Source: a virus
Length of the DNA: 64,000 nucleotides
IMG/VR virus record: IMGVR_UViG_3300036770_001342
Location: 42,894-106,893 of that record
Reading direction: 5' to 3' (one strand)
The translations under genes and the position numbers were made by a program. The number at the start of each line of letters is the position of its first letter. Within the stretch, counting starts at the first letter, position 1. This document shows, in pieces, positions 45,901 through 53,487 of this stretch. Below the pieces are notes generated by a model. The model worked only from the letters and a program-made list of their open reading frames with translations, ran no database searches and had not been told where the DNA came from.

Positions 45901-46985
45901 ATCAAGCCAATCAGATATTAGATTACTATGATAGCATTAAAGATAAAGGTGCTATACCTACTGTTGATCAAATCATACAAAATTCCGGCGCATTACGTAA
46001 ACCCACAACTACATCAACTAGACCAACTAGTGTAACAGGTACACAACCTGAAACTTCACCTAGAGTTCAAGCAACTATGCGCAGACCTAGAGAAGTTAAC
46101 CCTCCTACTGATGTAGCAAGACGAGCAGGATATAGAGAAACACTGCCGGGTAATATTAATACTTCATTACCTGAATTGGTCGAAGCAGGTTTACCGGCTT
46201 CAGTATTGCGCGGTACAGGAACACAAGAACCATTAGGCGGGGATAGAGATCCGGGTACTTTTGATACTCATGGTGAAGGTGCACAAATTGACCCAAGATT
46301 GTTATCTGCGGTAAATCAATTAGTAGCAATGACAGGTACCGGTACTGCTCCATTTAAGATATCACACTTGACAGCACTTAATGATTATTATCATAATGTG
46401 AACGAACCGGGTAGTCCACATACTAAGGGTAGAGCAGTTGACTTTAAATTACAATTGCCCCCCGGCCAAGAAGCACCTACTGACAGACAGTTTAATGAAA
46501 TACAAAGTTTCTTAAAAAATTCATTAGGGTTTGATTATGTAAGCAACGAGTATAAGCAAAAATCAGCAGGATGGACTGGTCCACACATACACGCACATTT
46601 TGATGATCCAGAAAAAACTATGATGGGTGGCGATAATTTTCAAATCCCTACTGATATGTTGCAGGCAGCATTAGGCGGAATAGCATCAGGTCCAAAATCA
46701 GGATATCCCGCAATGCTTCATGGAAACGAAATTATAGTCCCATTAGACCCTAATAGTATTCTTGCTGATTTAGGTAAAAAATCACAAGAACAAATTAAAA
46801 CAGAAATGACAACATTTGAAAAATCTATGTCGTCAGATACTATAGATCCTAATATGATCAAAGACATTACTAGACAAAATCAGCAATTAATGGAAATGTT
46901 GGGTAGTAAGTTAGATAACGTCATTAATAAATTAGACACAGGCAACGATACTCAAAGCAAGATATTACAATATAGCCAAGCATAA
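42993..46985 (+). CDS. Tape measure protein with M15-like murein peptidase domain
   Basis: The 1330-residue protein sets tail length in its class. Residues 1-560 are mostly alpha-helical with heptad-like and Ala/Gln/Arg-rich stretches, as expected. Proline/threonine-rich linkers (about 590-660, 730-815, 870-925, 1000-1060) separate three small helical domains, two of which share an IRxGxxRDxxRNxL core. Residues about 1085-1205 resemble an M15/D-Ala-D-Ala peptidase: SPHTKGRAVDF (His and Asp ligands) and GPHIHAHF (HxH). The C-terminus has GYPAMLHGNEIIVPLD, typical of tape measures, and an amphipathic end. The peptidase would cleave peptidoglycan during DNA entry. The family role is firm; peptidase activity is inferred from metal ligands. 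The start has only a weak ribosome-binding site. Confidence 0.78.
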   Translation: MTPEQLQELSNNLSDLRAAINQIAGSSSIMASSLNRTIQGLGQVDPAFRRAASALGESVDRTRQAGNAIQQEQQIAAQTIKRNAQDQESATRGYVSSLRNLTNGLTSATTSLQNLSGVAGIAGNAVSSLGVKMGAAGEKADAFGKFVENVGGDILRQAEAYNSLRNALQRLGGAGEQTASSLYAYAKAAGLHQDTLNYMLAPMRTLGNSIISLGKGAGDAQRAFMEMLQVSDDQRAMFARLGMFQEDLIARQADYVAQQTAAGISIRNMNTDMQSLRKASLDYVRSLYDLSALTGQSIEQEREKQKEAVYERRLMTEMFAKQAEAARLRREADEAEALGTPEGLEEARRKRGEAAALDRQVQAQEKLIRSLSELPKEMRDGIIGAMTTGGIVNEGAEVLARQGVLDDILEITTNLKDRAERGEQVDPEMEAQRIMQIIGEGQAKNAEVLKNALLVGGDDLAKKLGFSIRDIEFARDQLGRDRPAELEAARRRREAAEAPGADRAADTAAALQNLSINANQLSNELTAATSPFIQSFNLMTNTAEGTSTVLGKLGQAAVDAITGLLEFGSGVTGGAATIPEKFAGLPTQGGSSTIGRRPPVDQQVTTAPPPPPTTTATPVVAPPATTPVTTPVTGTQSQPVAPTQAPTTVPAGTAQPAPSATSTPVPTYTPITVETNLGNRITLNAGAVGKIAGQIREGKNRDQLRNEIKKLIGTNTGYNTATIDKVIDKVAESSNLPKPAGSQAVAPTTAQPAAPATEVATPTTEPVVPTTAQPTPATAPIVAPPTTAAVTPEPARPAERPVTTVQPQVETTGKIPADLPAQEFTPSADLKNWIRSQIRRGLRRDAVRNALIANGYTPQQADIALTAELGNIPGQIAQPTTPVTTARPETTPATGAARPTTSGAAPTTGGSSRPNRPAATTGTGPTDFDLSTPNTIDTVSPDQRSWQNRENELRDRLSDMLRNKKTITKDQANQILDYYDSIKDKGAIPTVDQIIQNSGALRKPTTTSTRPTSVTGTQPETSPRVQATMRRPREVNPPTDVARRAGYRETLPGNINTSLPELVEAGLPASVLRGTGTQEPLGGDRDPGTFDTHGEGAQIDPRLLSAVNQLVAMTGTGTAPFKISHLTALNDYYHNVNEPGSPHTKGRAVDFKLQLPPGQEAPTDRQFNEIQSFLKNSLGFDYVSNEYKQKSAGWTGPHIHAHFDDPEKTMMGGDNFQIPTDMLQAALGGIASGPKSGYPAMLHGNEIIVPLDPNSILADLGKKSQEQIKTEMTTFEKSMSSDTIDPNMIKDITRQNQQLMEMLGSKLDNVINKLDTGNDTQSKILQYSQA

Positions 46986-46986
46986 C

Positions 46987-46996
46987 AATAAATACT
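46987..46996 (+). promoter_or_regulatory. Late promoter box before the portal gene
   Basis: AATAAATACT lies about 20 bases before the gp20 ATG, just after the tape measure stop. No Shine-Dalgarno sequence is seen before this ATG. It differs from consensus at the first base of the box. Confidence 0.4.
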
Positions 46997-47016
46997 ACAT
47001 AACCTAAAACCATATT

Positions 47017-48819
47017 ATGCCATTTAAAAAGAAATTTGTTAACAAATCGGGTATTTCTAGCCCTATATCAGGTGCCAATAGCAATAGCGGCGCTTGGAAT
47101 GGTGGTGCAGGACAGAATGTAAACCCAACAGGTGGCTGGAATAATAATGATTTTGGTTATAAAAATTATATGTCACGTTTGCCGGAAGTATATACCGGAC
47201 ATCCAAACAGAATTGAGCGTTATAATCAATATGAAATGATGGATGTTGATGCTGAAATTAACGCTTGCTTAGACATTATCAGCGAATTCAGTACACAGAA
47301 AAACGAACACAACAAAACACCATTTAATCTAGAATTTAAAATTGATCCCACACCGCACGAAATTAATATACTAAAAGAGCAGTTACAACAGTGGTGTAAA
47401 TTAAACGAATTTGATCAGAGAATTTTTAAAATATTCCGTAACGTCATCAAGTATGGCGATCAAGTATTTGTACGCGATCCAGAAAACTTTAAGTTATATT
47501 GGGTCGATATGGTTAAAGTTATTAAAGTTATTGTTAACGAAAGTGAAGGTAAACTTCCAGAACAATATGTACTAAAAGATTTAAACATTAATCTACAAAA
47601 TTTATCAGTTGCACAGAAAACTAATACAGATTTTGCTGCTAACCCAGCAACTGGATTAGGCGGTACTGGTGGCGGTACAAATACACCTTATACAGTACCT
47701 GCAATGCCATATAATACGACTGGATCACGTTTCACATTAGGTCAAAGTGAAAGTGCTATAGACGCGAAACACATAGTTCATTTAAGTTTAACTGAAGGGC
47801 TTGACCGCTTTTGGCCTTTTGGTCAGTCTATATTAGAAAACATCTTTAAAGTATACAAGCAGAAAGAATTGCTTGAAGATGCGGTATTGATCTATCGTGT
47901 ACAACGTGCACCAGAACGCAGACTATTCAAAATTGATGTTGGTAACATGCCAAGTCACATGGCTATGGCTTATGTAGAACGTATTAAAAATGAAATACAC
48001 CAACGCAGAATTCCAAGTGTTTATGGTGGTCAATCAATCGTAGATGCTACCTATAATCCACTATCAATGAACGAAGATTACTTCTTCCCAGTCACCGCAG
48101 ACGGTCGCGGATCAAGTGTAGAAGTTATGCCTGGTGGACAGAATTTAGGCGAAATTGATGACTTGCGTTACTTTAATAACAGATTGGCACGTGGTTTACG
48201 TGTACCAAGCAGTTATCTACCAACTGGACCAGACGATAGCCAAACACCATTAAGTGATGGTCGTGTTGGTACAGCAATGATTCAAGAATATCGCTTTAAT
48301 CAATATTGCGAAAGATTACAAAGTTATATTGCAACTAAACTAGACGAAGAATTTAAGTTATTCTTACGTTGGAGAGGCTTCAATATAGATAGTGGATTGT
48401 TTCAATTAGAATTTAATCCACCGCAAAACTTTGCCGCCTATCGCCAAAGTGAATTAGATACAGCAAGAGTAAACGTATTCAGTTCAATTGAACAATTGCC
48501 ATATATCAGTAAGCGTTTTGCTATGGAACGTTTCTTAGGTCTTACAGAAGATGAAATCAATAAGAACGAAAAATTATGGCGTGAAGAGAACGGCAAAGAA
48601 GTACTTGAAGAGCCATCAGGTAGCGATCTACGCAGTGTAGGCGTCAGTGTTAGCGACATTGAATCGGATACAGAAACTGGTGAACAAATGGCAGAACCAG
48701 AAGCGGGAACAGAACAAGGTGCTGAAGTTGCAGGTCCCGTTGCTGGAGGAGCAGGTGGCGCACCCGGTGGCACAGCAGCACCAACAGCGCCAGCCACTCC
48801 CGCAAGTCCTCCAGCATAA
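47017..48819 (+). CDS. gp20: Portal vertex protein gp20
   Basis: gp20 forms the dodecameric ring through which DNA enters and leaves the head and nucleates prohead assembly. Recognisable blocks are RIERYNQYEMMDVDAEINAC, then CLDIISEFST, IFKIFRNVIKYGDQVFVRDP, HIVHLSLTEGLDRFWPFGQS and YRVQRAPERRLFKIDVGNMP, all typical of T4-like portals. The 600-residue length fits (T4: 524; marine relatives somewhat longer). The first 40 residues are Gly/Asn/Ser-rich and likely disordered, and the last 70 are acidic then Pro/Ala/Gly-rich. The gene heads the usual gp20 - core - protease - scaffold - capsid order of T4. Confidence 0.94.
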   Translation: MPFKKKFVNKSGISSPISGANSNSGAWNGGAGQNVNPTGGWNNNDFGYKNYMSRLPEVYTGHPNRIERYNQYEMMDVDAEINACLDIISEFSTQKNEHNKTPFNLEFKIDPTPHEINILKEQLQQWCKLNEFDQRIFKIFRNVIKYGDQVFVRDPENFKLYWVDMVKVIKVIVNESEGKLPEQYVLKDLNINLQNLSVAQKTNTDFAANPATGLGGTGGGTNTPYTVPAMPYNTTGSRFTLGQSESAIDAKHIVHLSLTEGLDRFWPFGQSILENIFKVYKQKELLEDAVLIYRVQRAPERRLFKIDVGNMPSHMAMAYVERIKNEIHQRRIPSVYGGQSIVDATYNPLSMNEDYFFPVTADGRGSSVEVMPGGQNLGEIDDLRYFNNRLARGLRVPSSYLPTGPDDSQTPLSDGRVGTAMIQEYRFNQYCERLQSYIATKLDEEFKLFLRWRGFNIDSGLFQLEFNPPQNFAAYRQSELDTARVNVFSSIEQLPYISKRFAMERFLGLTEDEINKNEKLWREENGKEVLEEPSGSDLRSVGVSVSDIESDTETGEQMAEPEAGTEQGAEVAGPVAGGAGGAPGGTAAPTAPATPASPPA

Positions 48820-48824
48820 ATAAT
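48815..48824 (+). promoter_or_regulatory. Late promoter box overlapping the gp20 stop
   Basis: CATAAATAAT includes the TAA stop of gp20 and ends a few bases before the next ATG (48828). A transcript from this box would start at or beside that ATG, which lacks a Shine-Dalgarno sequence. Confidence 0.5.
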
Positions 48825-48827
48825 ATT

Positions 48828-49052
48828 ATGAAACTATTGGAAATGTTCAATCCACCTGTTCCTGGATTTCAAGATGTTAATACAGACAATAGTAAACCAA
48901 CTTGGCGCACAAGCCGCAAAACTAAACTGACTTTAAAGCAATTAAGAAAGTTAAGAAAGATGTTGGATGTTCGTAATTATGAAAAGAAAGAATATCTAAA
49001 AAAAGTCAAAGAGCAGTATAGTCAAGCAAATAACGCTCAACCATCAGCCTAA
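48828..49052 (+). CDS. Small prohead core-type protein at the gp67 position
   Basis: The 74-residue protein (MKLLEMFNPPVPGFQDVNTD, then TKLTLKQLRKLRKMLDVRNY) is strongly basic in its helical C-terminal half. I associate this family with T4-like marine phages, always between portal and protease genes. T4 gene order is 20-67-68-21-22-23, so it occupies the place of gp67 (80 aa), an internal core protein later cut by gp21. Sequence similarity to T4 gp67 is not evident, so the equivalence is positional. It lies 8 bases downstream of gp20 and carries a possible late box in that gap. Confidence 0.7.
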   Translation: MKLLEMFNPPVPGFQDVNTDNSKPTWRTSRKTKLTLKQLRKLRKMLDVRNYEKKEYLKKVKEQYSQANNAQPSA

Positions 49053-49103
49053 TTTTGTAAAAAACACCAAAAACGTAAAAAAATCGCACTTATTGAACAG
49101 TTT

Positions 49104-49120
49104 TTAGTGATACTCACTAA
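49104..49120. repeat. 17-base inverted repeat overlapping a late box
   Basis: TTAGTGA, three bases, then TCACTAA form a perfect 7-bp inverted repeat. Its right arm overlaps the CTAAATAA box (49117-49124) upstream of the acidic core gene. It could be an operator, a small terminator-like hairpin closing the previous transcript, or chance. Confidence 0.35.
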
Positions 49121-49124
49121 ATAA
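49115..49124 (+). promoter_or_regulatory. Candidate late box before the acidic core gene
   Basis: CACTAAATAA lies about 36 bases before the ATG at 49160, with a good CAGGAG ribosome-binding site between. The CTAAATAA form departs from the GATAAATA type, so confidence is modest. Confidence 0.4.
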
Positions 49125-49159
49125 TTCTACAAAGCCATTTACATCCAGGAGAATCAAAA

Positions 49160-49966
49160 ATGGAAAATAAGAAATACGAGCAGCTTATTGACCTAATCAT
49201 CAATGAGCAGGAAGACAAGGCACGTGAACTATTTCACGAAATCGTCGTAGAAAAGTCCAGAGAAATCTATGAGTCAATCATGGATGAAGAAGTTATGGCA
49301 GAAGCCCATGGCGAAGAAGATATGGACGAAGGAATGCATGGTCAAGTCGGTGATTTATTAGACGAAATTAACGTCGAAGAAACCGGCATGACTGAAGAAG
49401 AATCAGACGATATTCAGTTTGACGATGAAGCCGAAGAAGCCGGTGACGAACTTACTCACGATGCAGAAGAAATGCACGATGAAGAAGGTTCAGTTGACAA
49501 GGCTGAATTAGGCGACATTAAGGACAAATTAGATGATCTAATGGCTGAATTCGAAGCCCTAATGAGCGGCGGCGAAGGCAGCGAAGAGGAAGAAGTTGTA
49601 GGTGATGAAGAAGAAGTCGTTGCTGAAGCAGTAAATCTAAAGCAAGTAGGCGGTAAAACTTACAACACTTTCGGTAAGATGGGTGATGACGGCGCAGATA
49701 AGAAGAGCCCAGTACCAGCAAATTCAGGCGCAAAGGGAATGGACAGCAAGCCTGTTAAATTCTCAGGCGATCATGAGGCTGTCCCAACTGGTCCAAAAGG
49801 CCCAAGCAATGCATATGCAAAAGGCGAAAAGGATCTTCCAGGCGCAGGCAACTTTAAGAATGTTCCAGGTAAGGACAATTTTAAAGAAAAAGGCGAATCA
49901 GCACCTAAGGCAGTTACATCACAGGCTAGTGGTGTAAACAACAAAAGCCCAGTTGCTAAGGGCTAA
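49160..49966 (+). CDS. Acidic prohead core protein at the gp68 position
   Basis: The 268-residue protein has a helical N-terminus (YEQLIDLIINEQEDKARELF, then EIVVEKSREIYESIMDEE) and a very acidic middle (Glu/Asp-rich from 45 to 160, including GEGSEEEEVVGDEEE). A Gly/Lys/Pro-rich, disordered tail follows (about 175-268). Highly acidic, processed core proteins fill T4-like proheads and are degraded by gp21 before DNA packaging. The place between gp67-like and gp21 genes matches T4 gp68. No sequence proof of gp68 homology is visible. A strong ribosome-binding site, CAGGAG, is present. Confidence 0.7.
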   Translation: MENKKYEQLIDLIINEQEDKARELFHEIVVEKSREIYESIMDEEVMAEAHGEEDMDEGMHGQVGDLLDEINVEETGMTEEESDDIQFDDEAEEAGDELTHDAEEMHDEEGSVDKAELGDIKDKLDDLMAEFEALMSGGEGSEEEEVVGDEEEVVAEAVNLKQVGGKTYNTFGKMGDDGADKKSPVPANSGAKGMDSKPVKFSGDHEAVPTGPKGPSNAYAKGEKDLPGAGNFKNVPGKDNFKEKGESAPKAVTSQASGVNNKSPVAKG

Positions 49967-49987
49967 TAAAAGGTAACTTGGAGAACA

Positions 49988-50629
49988 ATGGCTTTGTATC
50001 TACGAGAACACCTAACGTTTGATAGAGCAAACATGATCGTTGAGTCTGTCAATGAACAGGGCACCGATCTAAAGACCCTCTATATGAAGGGCATCTTTAT
50101 TCAGGGCGGGGTAAAGAACGCGAACGAGCGTGTTTATCCCGTTTCTGAAATTGAAAATGCTGTAACTACTTTAAACAAACAAATACATGAAGGTTACTCT
50201 GTATTGGGTGAAGTTGATCACCCAGATGATCTAAAGATCAATTTAGACCGTGTGTCACACATGATCACAAGTATGTGGATGGATGGCGCAAACGGTTTCG
50301 GCAAACTAAAGATTTTACCAACTCCAATGGGTCAATTAGTAAAGACTATGTTGGAGAGTGGTGTGAAACTAGGCGTTTCAAGTCGTGGATCAGGTAATGT
50401 AAGCGACTTAGACGGCAAAGTAAGTGATTTTGAAATAATCACTGTTGATATAGTTGCACAACCAAGCGCACCTAATGCATATCCTAAAGCAATTTATGAA
50501 AGCCTCATGAATATGAAGCACGGTCATAAAGTTTTAGAAATTGCTAGAGACGCAAGGGGCAACAAAAAGGTACAAAATTACTTGGGCGAGGAAGTAAAAC
50601 GCCTCATCAAGGAATTGAAAATTAAATAA
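49988..50629 (+). CDS. gp21: Prohead core protease gp21
   Basis: gp21 is the serine protease inside the prohead that cuts capsid and core proteins after (I/L)xE. Conserved blocks are LYMKGIFIQGGVKNANERVY, EVDHPDDLKINLDRVSH (H78 as catalytic His) and VKLGVSSRGSGNV (S131 or S132 as nucleophile), as in herpesvirus-type proteases. A later DFEIITVDIVAQPSAP block completes the fold. The 213-residue length matches T4 gp21 (212). A GGAG ribosome-binding site is six bases upstream. The gene is complete and in T4 order. Confidence 0.93.
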   Translation: MALYLREHLTFDRANMIVESVNEQGTDLKTLYMKGIFIQGGVKNANERVYPVSEIENAVTTLNKQIHEGYSVLGEVDHPDDLKINLDRVSHMITSMWMDGANGFGKLKILPTPMGQLVKTMLESGVKLGVSSRGSGNVSDLDGKVSDFEIITVDIVAQPSAPNAYPKAIYESLMNMKHGHKVLEIARDARGNKKVQNYLGEEVKRLIKELKIK

Positions 50630-50637
50630 TAGGGGAT

Positions 50638-51756
50638 ATGAGCATGTTAGATGCTATCAAACCATTACTAGAAAGTGGTCTAATCAACGAAGATGTCGGC
50701 AACGAACTTAATAAGTTGTGGGAATCAAAGTTGATGGAAGCCCGCGATCAAGTGCGTGGCGAACTCCGTGAAGAGTTTGCACAACGTTACGAACATGATC
50801 GTACTGTTATGGTAGAAGCCCTTGACAAGATGATGACCGAAAATCTCGCAACTGAAATTTCAGAATTTCATGAAGAGAGAAAGGCATTTAACGAAGATAG
50901 AGTAAAAGCCAAAGTACAATTACAAGAACACGCAAGCAAATTCAATGATTTTCTTGTTACTAAATTAGCAGAAGAAATTCGTGAGTTGCGTAATGATCGT
51001 AAAGTGTATATGGAAAATCAACAAAAACTTGAAAAATTTGTAGTTCATGCTCTTGCAAAAGAGATTAAAGAATTTACACAAGATAAACAAGCAGTTGTTG
51101 AGGCTCGTGTCAAGTTAGTTGCTGAAGGTCGTGAAAAACTAGAAGCATTAAAACAAAAATTTATTGCTGAAAGCGCAAGTCGTGTAAAATCACTAGTTGC
51201 GTCACATCTTGAAGGTGAACTATCACAGTTGAAGGAAGATATTAAATCAGCCCGTGAAAATAACTTTGGACGCAAATTGTTTGAAGCATTCGCTAGCGAG
51301 TATTCAGTAACTTATCTAAACGATAAGGCTGAAGCACGTAAGTTAATGAAGGCAATGGAAGAAAAAGAAAAGGCATTGGCTGAAGCAGCAAAAGTTGCCC
51401 AAGAGGCAGTCAAACTTGCTGAATCAAAGGATCGTGAAGTCCGCATTATTAAAGAATCAACTCAGCGTGAAAAGGAAATGGAAAAACTTCTTGCTCCTTT
51501 AAACAAAGAGAAGGCTGAAGTAATGAAGGCTTTACTAGAAAGCGTACAAACACCAAAATTACAGTCCGCTTTCGATAAGTATTTACCAGCAGTTCTTAAC
51601 ACTGGAAACCCAAAGGCAGGCGCTAAAACTGCCCTAACAGAAAGTGTTATTAAAGAAGTGACTGGTGATAAAGAAACTGCCAAAAAAGAAGTTGAAAAAG
51701 ATCCGGTTGTTGAAAACAACTTGATTGATTTCAAGCGTCTGGCAGGGCTTAAGTAA
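50638..51756 (+). CDS. gp22: Prohead scaffold protein gp22
   Basis: The main scaffold of the head begins MSMLDAIKPLLESGLINEDV, a pattern shared by gp22 of T4-like phages. From about 35 to 270 it is one long, highly charged coiled coil, broken only by short turns. The C-terminal part (about 275-372) has LDAFDKYLPAVL-like and VENNLIDFKRLAGLK blocks, the latter probably contacting the capsid. At 372 residues it is larger than T4 gp22 (269). It would be degraded by gp21 during maturation. AGGGGA precedes the ATG. Confidence 0.9.
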   Translation: MSMLDAIKPLLESGLINEDVGNELNKLWESKLMEARDQVRGELREEFAQRYEHDRTVMVEALDKMMTENLATEISEFHEERKAFNEDRVKAKVQLQEHASKFNDFLVTKLAEEIRELRNDRKVYMENQQKLEKFVVHALAKEIKEFTQDKQAVVEARVKLVAEGREKLEALKQKFIAESASRVKSLVASHLEGELSQLKEDIKSARENNFGRKLFEAFASEYSVTYLNDKAEARKLMKAMEEKEKALAEAAKVAQEAVKLAESKDREVRIIKESTQREKEMEKLLAPLNKEKAEVMKALLESVQTPKLQSAFDKYLPAVLNTGNPKAGAKTALTESVIKEVTGDKETAKKEVEKDPVVENNLIDFKRLAGLK

Positions 51757-51779
51757 GACATAATTAGGAGATAATGAAA

Positions 51780-52976
51780 ATGTCAAAAGTACTCTTAGAA
51801 AGCCGTTGGGACGAGACCAAGGAAGCCCTACTAGAAGGCTTGAAAGGAACTCGCCGCGGAACAATGGGTGTAGTATTAGAAAACACTCGCAAACAGTTGC
51901 TCGCAGAATCTACTGCTGGCACAACAACTGCTGGTAATATCGCAACTCTAAATCGCGTTATTCTTCCAGTAATTCGTCGTGTTATGCCAACTGTTATTGC
52001 TAACGAACTAGTCGGCGTACAGCCAATGACTGGTCCAGTTGGTCAAATCCACACATTACGTGTACGTTATGCTAACAGCTTGCAGGATAACTCAGCAGCA
52101 CAAACATCAGTAACAGCTGGTGAAGAAGCATTGAGCCCATTCAAGATTGCACAGGCATACTCACGTACAACTCTATCTGCTCCAAGCACTAATGCATACA
52201 CTGGTGCCGACACAGCAACATTAGAGGGTAACGGTGGTAAGCAAATCAGCGTACAAATCTTACGTCAGGCTGTTGAAGCCAAATCACGTAAGTTGCAAGC
52301 ACGCTGGACATTTGAAGCAGCACAAGACGCACAATCACAACACGGTATTGACGTTGAAGCAGAAATCATGGCAGCACTTGCTCAAGAAATCACTGCTGAA
52401 ATCGATCAAGAAATCTTGTTGTCATTGCGCACTCTTGCTTCAACTGAGTTCACATACAACCAAGCAACTGTATCAGGTACAGCAACTTATGTTGGTGACG
52501 AACACGCTGCTCTAGCAGTTCTAATCAACCGCGTTGCAAACTTGATTGCACAGCGCACTCGTCGTGGTGCAGGTAACTGGGCTGTTGTTTCATCAGCTTC
52601 ATTAACTGTTCTACAGTCAGCAACAACTTCAGCATTCGCAAGAACAACTGAAGGCACATTCGAAGCACCAACTAACACTAAGTTTGTTGGTACATTGAAC
52701 GGTGCAATGCGCGTATTCGTTGACTCATATGCCCCAGATACACAGGCTGTTCTAGTCGGTTATAAGGGTTCAAGTGAGACAGACGCAGCAGCATTCTACT
52801 GCCCATACATTCCATTGATGAGCAGTGGCGTTGTTCTAGATCCATCAACATTCGAACCAGTCGTGTCATTCATGACACGTTATGGCTATATCGAATTAAC
52901 TAACACTGCTTCAAGCTTCGGCAACGCAGCAGACTACGTTGGTGAGATCGCTGTACAGAACCTAACTTTCCAATAA
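51780..52976 (+). CDS. gp23: Major capsid protein gp23
   Basis: The HK97-fold capsid protein is recognised by LLESRWDETKEALLEG, then LNRVILPVIRRVMPTVIANE, LVGVQPMTGPVGQIHTLRVR, and later GNWAVVSSASLTVLQ and a C-terminal MTRYGYIELTNTASSFGNA. A gp21 site (LAE, L-x-E) follows about 40 residues into the protein and precedes STAGTTTAG, so the N-terminal delta-domain would be removed on maturation. AGGAG lies nine bases before the ATG at 51780 and only three before an in-frame ATG at 51774, so I chose 51780. Length is about 398 residues (T4: 521), in the range of short marine T4-like capsid proteins. Confidence 0.95.
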   Translation: MSKVLLESRWDETKEALLEGLKGTRRGTMGVVLENTRKQLLAESTAGTTTAGNIATLNRVILPVIRRVMPTVIANELVGVQPMTGPVGQIHTLRVRYANSLQDNSAAQTSVTAGEEALSPFKIAQAYSRTTLSAPSTNAYTGADTATLEGNGGKQISVQILRQAVEAKSRKLQARWTFEAAQDAQSQHGIDVEAEIMAALAQEITAEIDQEILLSLRTLASTEFTYNQATVSGTATYVGDEHAALAVLINRVANLIAQRTRRGAGNWAVVSSASLTVLQSATTSAFARTTEGTFEAPTNTKFVGTLNGAMRVFVDSYAPDTQAVLVGYKGSSETDAAAFYCPYIPLMSSGVVLDPSTFEPVVSFMTRYGYIELTNTASSFGNAADYVGEIAVQNLTFQ

Positions 52977-53001
52977 TAGTTGGATTGTTGTTCAAAAGAT
53001 T

Positions 53002-53028
53002 GGGCGCCTTGTGCGCCCTTTCTTTTTT
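53002..53028 (+). terminator. Intrinsic terminator after gp23
   Basis: GGGCGC (53002-53007), loop CTTGT, GCGCCC (53013-53018), then TTTCTTTTTT. This is a textbook rho-independent terminator 26 bases after the capsid stop, closing the head operon. Its U tract overlaps the 3' end of the convergent small gene. Confidence 0.9.
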
Positions 53029-53401
53029 ATGTTATGGTAATGTCTGCGTCTACAGTCATGTTCATAACTGATTTACGACCTTTTTTCAAACGTTTTTGAT
53101 ATAGACTACTACAGTTTAAACAAAGAGTTTTTAGATTACTTTCTTTTTTATTTTTCTTATTACCATCTTTGAATACAATATCCATTTGACATTTATCTTG
53201 CGCTTTAAACCCGCAAAATTCACATTTTGTTTTTTTATATTGTAGATATTTGTGTTTGTCGCTGTATAATATTTTGCTACAATCTACACAATATTTGTGC
53301 CATTTTTTAAATCCTAATTTGCTAATGCCGTTTGGTTTAGCAGGCACAATCTTACAATTAAGGCACAATGGTCTTGATTTTTGCTTAGTTAGCATACACA
53401 T
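53027..53401 (-). CDS. Zinc-finger protein related to HNH endonucleases
   Basis: The 124-residue protein has four CxxC pairs (C13/C16, C38/C41, C60/C63, C94/C97), which suggest two zinc sites. The segment CEFCGF...DGNKKNKKESNLKTLCLNC follows the HNH layout (zinc knuckle, D-x-N near NN-like residues, NL..LC.NC), but the catalytic His positions are occupied by other residues, so it may be a DNA-binding relic or non-cutting protein. I associate similar proteins with marine T4-like phages. It lies alone on the minus strand between capsid and fibre genes. An ATG at 53395 is an equally possible start. No clear promoter was found. Confidence 0.7.
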   Translation of the reverse strand: MCMLTKQKSRPLCLNCKIVPAKPNGISKLGFKKWHKYCVDCSKILYSDKHKYLQYKKTKCEFCGFKAQDKCQMDIVFKDGNKKNKKESNLKTLCLNCSSLYQKRLKKGRKSVMNMTVDADITIT

Positions 53402-53457
53402 ATTTAGAAAAAAGTTCTAATTGGATCTTTTTTTCGCACCTTATAAATTTTTATTTT

Positions 53458-53467
53458 GATAAATATT
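53458..53467 (+). promoter_or_regulatory. Late promoter box before the giant fibre gene
   Basis: TGATAAATAT lies about 20 bases before the ATG at 53488, followed by a strong GAGGA ribosome-binding site at 53474-53478. It belongs to the GATAAATA class. Confidence 0.6.
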
Positions 53468-53487
53468 AAAATAGAGGACTTGTGTAG

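Noticed and set aside
44315-48850. Several long minus-strand frames under the tape measure and portal genes
   Set aside because: They are shadows of Ala/Pro/Thr-rich coding sequence, with low-complexity products and no ribosome-binding sites.
50621-50630. ATTAAATAAT before gp22 as a late box
   Set aside because: It lacks the GA or TA start of the other boxes, and gp22 can be made from the upstream transcript; left out as too weak.
53395-53410. TCTAAATA box before the zinc-finger gene
   Set aside because: It overlaps the start codon itself, so a transcript would begin inside the gene; TAAATA is common in this AT-rich DNA.
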